This document shows positions 61,792 through 64,000 of a stretch of 64,000 nt of DNA, piece after piece. The notes under the pieces are model-generated. The model made no database searches. It saw only the letters and a program-made list of their open reading frames with translations, and was not told where the DNA came from. Made by a program: the position numbers and the translations under genes. The stretch lies in the NCBI RefSeq assembly GCF_041320605.1, contig NZ_CP166679.1, forward strand, positions 2,652,001-2,716,000. Direction: 5' to 3'. This DNA is from Arenibacter antarcticus. Lineage in GTDB: Bacteria > Bacteroidota > Bacteroidia > Flavobacteriales > Flavobacteriaceae. Every line of letters begins with the position of its first letter. The first letter of the stretch is position 1.

Positions 61792-61855
61792 AGTATTAAG
61801 TACATAGTATTGAGTACATAGTAGTGAGTATTGAGAATCTCACTACTCAATACTC
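61792..61855 (+). repeat. Heptameric repeat array, copy C, with inverted end inside trpF
   Basis: Six direct heptads (AGTATTA, AGTACAT, AGTATTG, AGTACAT, AGTAGTG, AGTATTG) are followed by AGAATCT and two heptads in reverse orientation (CACTACT, CAATACT). The last bases form the stop codon and final codons of trpF. GAGTATTGAG (61826-61835) and CTCAATACTC (61846-61855) give a perfect 10-base inverted repeat with a 10-base loop. Confidence 0.85.
61826..61855. terminator. Hairpin between trpF and trpB made from the repeat
   Basis: The inverted heptads fold into a 10-base-pair stem across the trpF stop codon. It could attenuate or process the trpF-trpB transcript. No T-run follows in the minus direction. 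Confidence 0.4.
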
Positions 61856-62490
61856 TTTTTAAACTCTTTTAGTTTTTCAATTTCTTTTAATCCAGGGGCT
61901 GTTTCAAACTTACTGTTTACATCTATGGCGTAACAGTATTTGGATTCTGGTCTTTGCAGAAAGTCTTTTAGTTTATCAGTTTCTTCAAGTCCTATTCCAC
62001 CGCTTAAAAAGTAGGGTTTTTTTGAAGGGTATTCTTTTAGAACCTCCCAACTAAATACATAGCCATTCCCCCCTGGTAGCTTCCCTTTAGTGTCGAATAA
62101 AAAATAATCGCATACTGCCTCATAGGCCTGTAGTTGACCAAAATTGAAATCGTCCTTTATGGAAAAAACTTTAATAATTTCTACTTCCCTCTTGGGCTTG
62201 TTTATTTCAGACTTATTGGCCCCCTTTAATTGCTTACAAAAATCCGGACTTTCCTTTCCGTGCAACTGAACTGCCTGCAAATTGTATCTCTTTATTGTAT
62301 TTATTATCTCTTCTAATGAGGCATCTACGAAAACGCCCACCTTTTTAATGTGATTTGGAATTTCGGAAATAGTTGTATTAAAAAAACGGGATGAGGGTTC
62401 CCAAAAGATAAAACCCATATAATCTGGACCTACGCTGGCTACTTCCAGCATATTATCTGGGTATTTCATACCACATACTTTCAGTTTCAT
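61843..62490 (-). CDS. trpF: Phosphoribosylanthranilate isomerase
   Basis: A 215-residue TIM-barrel enzyme of tryptophan synthesis. The N-terminal cysteine motif is LKVCGMKYPDN (catalytic cysteine). The segments DYMGFIFWEPSSRFF, VGVFVDASLEEI, LQAVQLHGKESPD and FLSGGIGLEETDKL are family-typical. The final codons reading ...KKSIE and the TAG stop are built from the heptad repeat. It overlaps trpC by four bases. Confidence 0.95.
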   Translation of the reverse strand: MKLKVCGMKYPDNMLEVASVGPDYMGFIFWEPSSRFFNTTISEIPNHIKKVGVFVDASLEEIINTIKRYNLQAVQLHGKESPDFCKQLKGANKSEINKPKREVEIIKVFSIKDDFNFGQLQAYEAVCDYFLFDTKGKLPGGNGYVFSWEVLKEYPSKKPYFLSGGIGLEETDKLKDFLQRPESKYCYAIDVNSKFETAPGLKEIEKLKEFKKSIE

Positions 62491-63272
62491 GAGGTTAGCT
62501 GCTTTATGAATTGGGTAGCACTCTCTCCAGGATCATCGGTCTTCATAAAATTCTCTCCGATCAAAAATCCTTGGTATCCATAGGGTAGTAGCTCCTTTAT
62601 TGCGTCAACGGAACTAATTCCGCTTTCAGAGACTTTTACAAAATCATCTGGGATAAGGGCAGAAAGGGTTTTACTGGTATCTAGGCTCACCTCAAAAGTT
62701 TTTAAATTTCTATTGTTGACGCCCAAGAGATCCAAACTAGGCATTATGGATTTATGCAGTTCTTCCTCATTATGTACTTCCAACAGGACATTAAGTGCCA
62801 AGCTTTGGGCAAATTGGGAAAGCGCTTTTATTTGTTCCCTAGTTAAAATGGAGGCGATCAATAAAATAACATCGGCACCATAGGCCTTAGCTTCCAAAAT
62901 CTGGTATTCATCTACTACAAATTCCTTGCGCAATAATGGCATTTGGACAGAAGCTCTCGCTAGCAATAGGTCATCAAGTGATCCGCCGAAATATTTGCCA
63001 TCGGTCAAAACAGACATGCCACAAGCACCTGCTTTTTCATAACCCTGGGCAACATCGTAAACACTATTGTTCTGATTGATTACCGATCTGGATGGAGATC
63101 TTCGTTTGTGTTCGGCAATAATTCCACTGGTACTATTCCTTAGGGTGTCAACCAATGAAAAAGTAGTTCTTTCGAATAAAATGGAAGCTTCCAATTGGGA
63201 AGCTGGTATGATGGATTTTTTTAATGCTACCTCTTTACGTTTATCAACAACTATTTTGTCCAGTATATTCAT
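62487..63272 (-). CDS. trpC: Indole-3-glycerol phosphate synthase
   Basis: A 261-residue TIM-barrel enzyme closing the indole ring. The substrate-binding lysine is in GIIAEHKRRSPSR. LRKEFVVDEYQILEAKAYGADVILLI, LGVNNRNLKTFEVSLDTS and KVSESGISSVDAIKEL are family-specific. Separate from trpF, as in most Bacteroidetes. It overlaps trpF by four bases and follows trpD by 31 bases. Confidence 0.96.
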   Translation of the reverse strand: MNILDKIVVDKRKEVALKKSIIPASQLEASILFERTTFSLVDTLRNSTSGIIAEHKRRSPSRSVINQNNSVYDVAQGYEKAGACGMSVLTDGKYFGGSLDDLLLARASVQMPLLRKEFVVDEYQILEAKAYGADVILLIASILTREQIKALSQFAQSLALNVLLEVHNEEELHKSIMPSLDLLGVNNRNLKTFEVSLDTSKTLSALIPDDFVKVSESGISSVDAIKELLPYGYQGFLIGENFMKTDDPGESATQFIKQLTS

Positions 63273-63303
63273 GTTTTTATTTTAAATAAAGGAGGATTTA
63301 TTC

Positions 63304-64000
63304 TTAATTACTGCTTAGTGATTGTAATTTTTTAAGCGCCTGTAGTGCTTTGCCACTAACTAAGGATTCTTTAGCCATCTCAAATCCCTCTATAGGGCTA
63401 ATTCCCTTTACGGTAGCAATGGCGATACCGGCATTGGCACAGACCACATTGTTCTGTGGAGCGGTTCCCTTACCCTGAAGCACGTTCATAAATACTTGAG
63501 CAGATTCCTCTATACTATCGCCTCCAACAATATCGGTAGCTGAGATGGTGTCGACGCCAAAATCGGAAGGTTTTAACATGCCTTCGGAGGTATTGGTGAT
63601 CGTTTTGGTGTTGCAGGTCAGGGAAATCTCATCATAACCGTCCAACGCATGTAGTATAGTAAAGTTCTTATCCGTTTTCTGGTATAAATAGCCGTACATT
63701 CTGGCGAGTTCCAAATTGAAAACCCCGACCATTTGATTTTTTGGAAAGGCAGGGTTTACCATGGGTCCCAACATATTGAAAAACGTTTTTACCGCTAATT
63801 CCTTACGAATGGGGGCTACATTTTTCATGGCTGGGTGAAATAACGGTGCATGTAATACACAGATTCCACTTTCCACCAAACATTTCTCCAAAAAACCTGG
63901 ATCATTGCTGAAACGTATGCCTAAAAATTCCATTACGTTGCTGCTGCCACATTTTGACGACACCCCATAATTGCCGTGTTTGGTAACGGGTATTCCCGCC
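63304..64000 (-). CDS. trpD: Anthranilate phosphoribosyltransferase, 5' end cut by window edge
   Basis: The reading frame is open to the window edge (about 232 residues visible; the family has about 330). The first visible residues are AGIPVTKHGNYGVSSKCGSSNVMEFLG, where KHGN and SSKCGS are anthranilate and PRPP binding elements. HPAMKNVAPIRKEL and the magnesium-site segment HALDGYDEISL are also present. It converts anthranilate and PRPP to phosphoribosylanthranilate. It would be preceded by trpE/trpG outside the window. Confidence 0.94.
   Translation of the reverse strand, partial: AGIPVTKHGNYGVSSKCGSSNVMEFLGIRFSNDPGFLEKCLVESGICVLHAPLFHPAMKNVAPIRKELAVKTFFNMLGPMVNPAFPKNQMVGVFNLELARMYGYLYQKTDKNFTILHALDGYDEISLTCNTKTITNTSEGMLKPSDFGVDTISATDIVGGDSIEESAQVFMNVLQGKGTAPQNNVVCANAGIAIATVKGISPIEGFEMAKESLVSGKALQALKKLQSLSSN

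Noticed and set aside
1-64000. Search for tRNA and rRNA genes, prophage, insertion sequences, restriction or defence genes
   Set aside because: None found; intergenic gaps lack tRNA signatures such as GGTTCGANNCC with a paired acceptor, and no integrase, transposase, nuclease or toxin family was recognised.

Overview
The window reads as chromosomal DNA of a marine-type member of the Flavobacteriaceae (Bacteroidetes). The evidence is internal: many upstream regions carry the Bacteroidetes primary-sigma -7 box TAnnTTTG (in five places with a TTG element 16-20 bases upstream). Shine-Dalgarno sequences are essentially absent. Gene families typical of the group recur: DUF6702, HopJ-like, DUF1573, RskA/SigK pairs, THX, M1 peptidase, LUD-ftsH-rsfS and PASTA-rluD-ddl-coaD clusters. 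Gene order follows flavobacterial housekeeping neighbourhoods. I see no prophage, transposase, CRISPR array, tRNA, rRNA or recognisable defence system. This is mostly core genome, and I found no convincing undescribed multi-gene system.

Layout. 1-11.5 kb: a truncated peptidase E, two tandem paralogous secreted CarboxypepD_reg-like proteins, a DUF6702/M1-peptidase pair, tatA-PAP2, an O-methyltransferase divergent to a GNAT enzyme, kynureninase, an MFS transporter and a lipoprotein. 11.9-17.2 kb: a ClpP-type protease, kynurenine 3-monooxygenase, a coiled-coil protein whose zinc ribbon has lost all four cysteines, Nif3-like protein and LpxK. 17.2-26.2 kb (minus strand): GAPDH overlapping a TPR-hybrid histidine kinase, lipA, two ECF sigma factors with an RskA-type anti-sigma, murB and an aminotransferase. 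26.5-37.7 kb: a two-lobed aspartic protease with a PDZ domain, DUF1573, valS, an oxidoreductase, a CDP-alcohol phosphatidyltransferase, HopJ, a secreted orphan, an unusual SDR-like protein with a four-cysteine motif, and a fatty-acid hydroxylase-family membrane protein. 37.7-43.4 kb: rsfS-ftsH-LUD-cdsA-psd-ACBP, divergent from birA. 43.7-53 kb: SRPBCC-pyrE divergent from a Nudix enzyme, an M14 peptidase, a PAS-kinase/response-regulator pair, coaD, ddl, PASTA and rluD. 53-58.8 kb: yaaA, a lipoprotein, the tiny THX ribosomal protein gene, pyruvate carboxylase split by a frameshift in an A9 run, and a UDG-family protein. 58.9-64 kb: the trp operon (trpD-C-F-B-A plus a small membrane protein), cut by the window edge.

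How the genes work together. Phospholipid synthesis is concentrated at 37.7-39.5 kb (CdsA, Psd, acyl-CoA binding) with a CDP-alcohol transferase 5 kb away. Envelope construction is covered by lpxK, murB and ddl. Tryptophan is represented in both directions: synthesis (trp operon) and catabolism (kynU, kmo). BirA would biotinylate the pyruvate carboxylase encoded 12 kb downstream. Regulation is represented by two ECF sigma factors, a hybrid kinase and a PAS kinase/receiver pair.

Most worth a second look: (1) the pyruvate carboxylase gene interrupted at nine adenines; (2) a family of heptameric (about AGTATTG) intergenic repeat arrays in three places, one of which forms the end of trpF; (3) the SDR-like protein with a CxxC-x14-CxxC module and no catalytic tyrosine; (4) the cysteine-free zinc ribbon; (5) -7 boxes only four bases from the start codons of tatA and pyrE, implying leaderless mRNAs; (6) the translationally overlapped GAPDH/hybrid-kinase pair.
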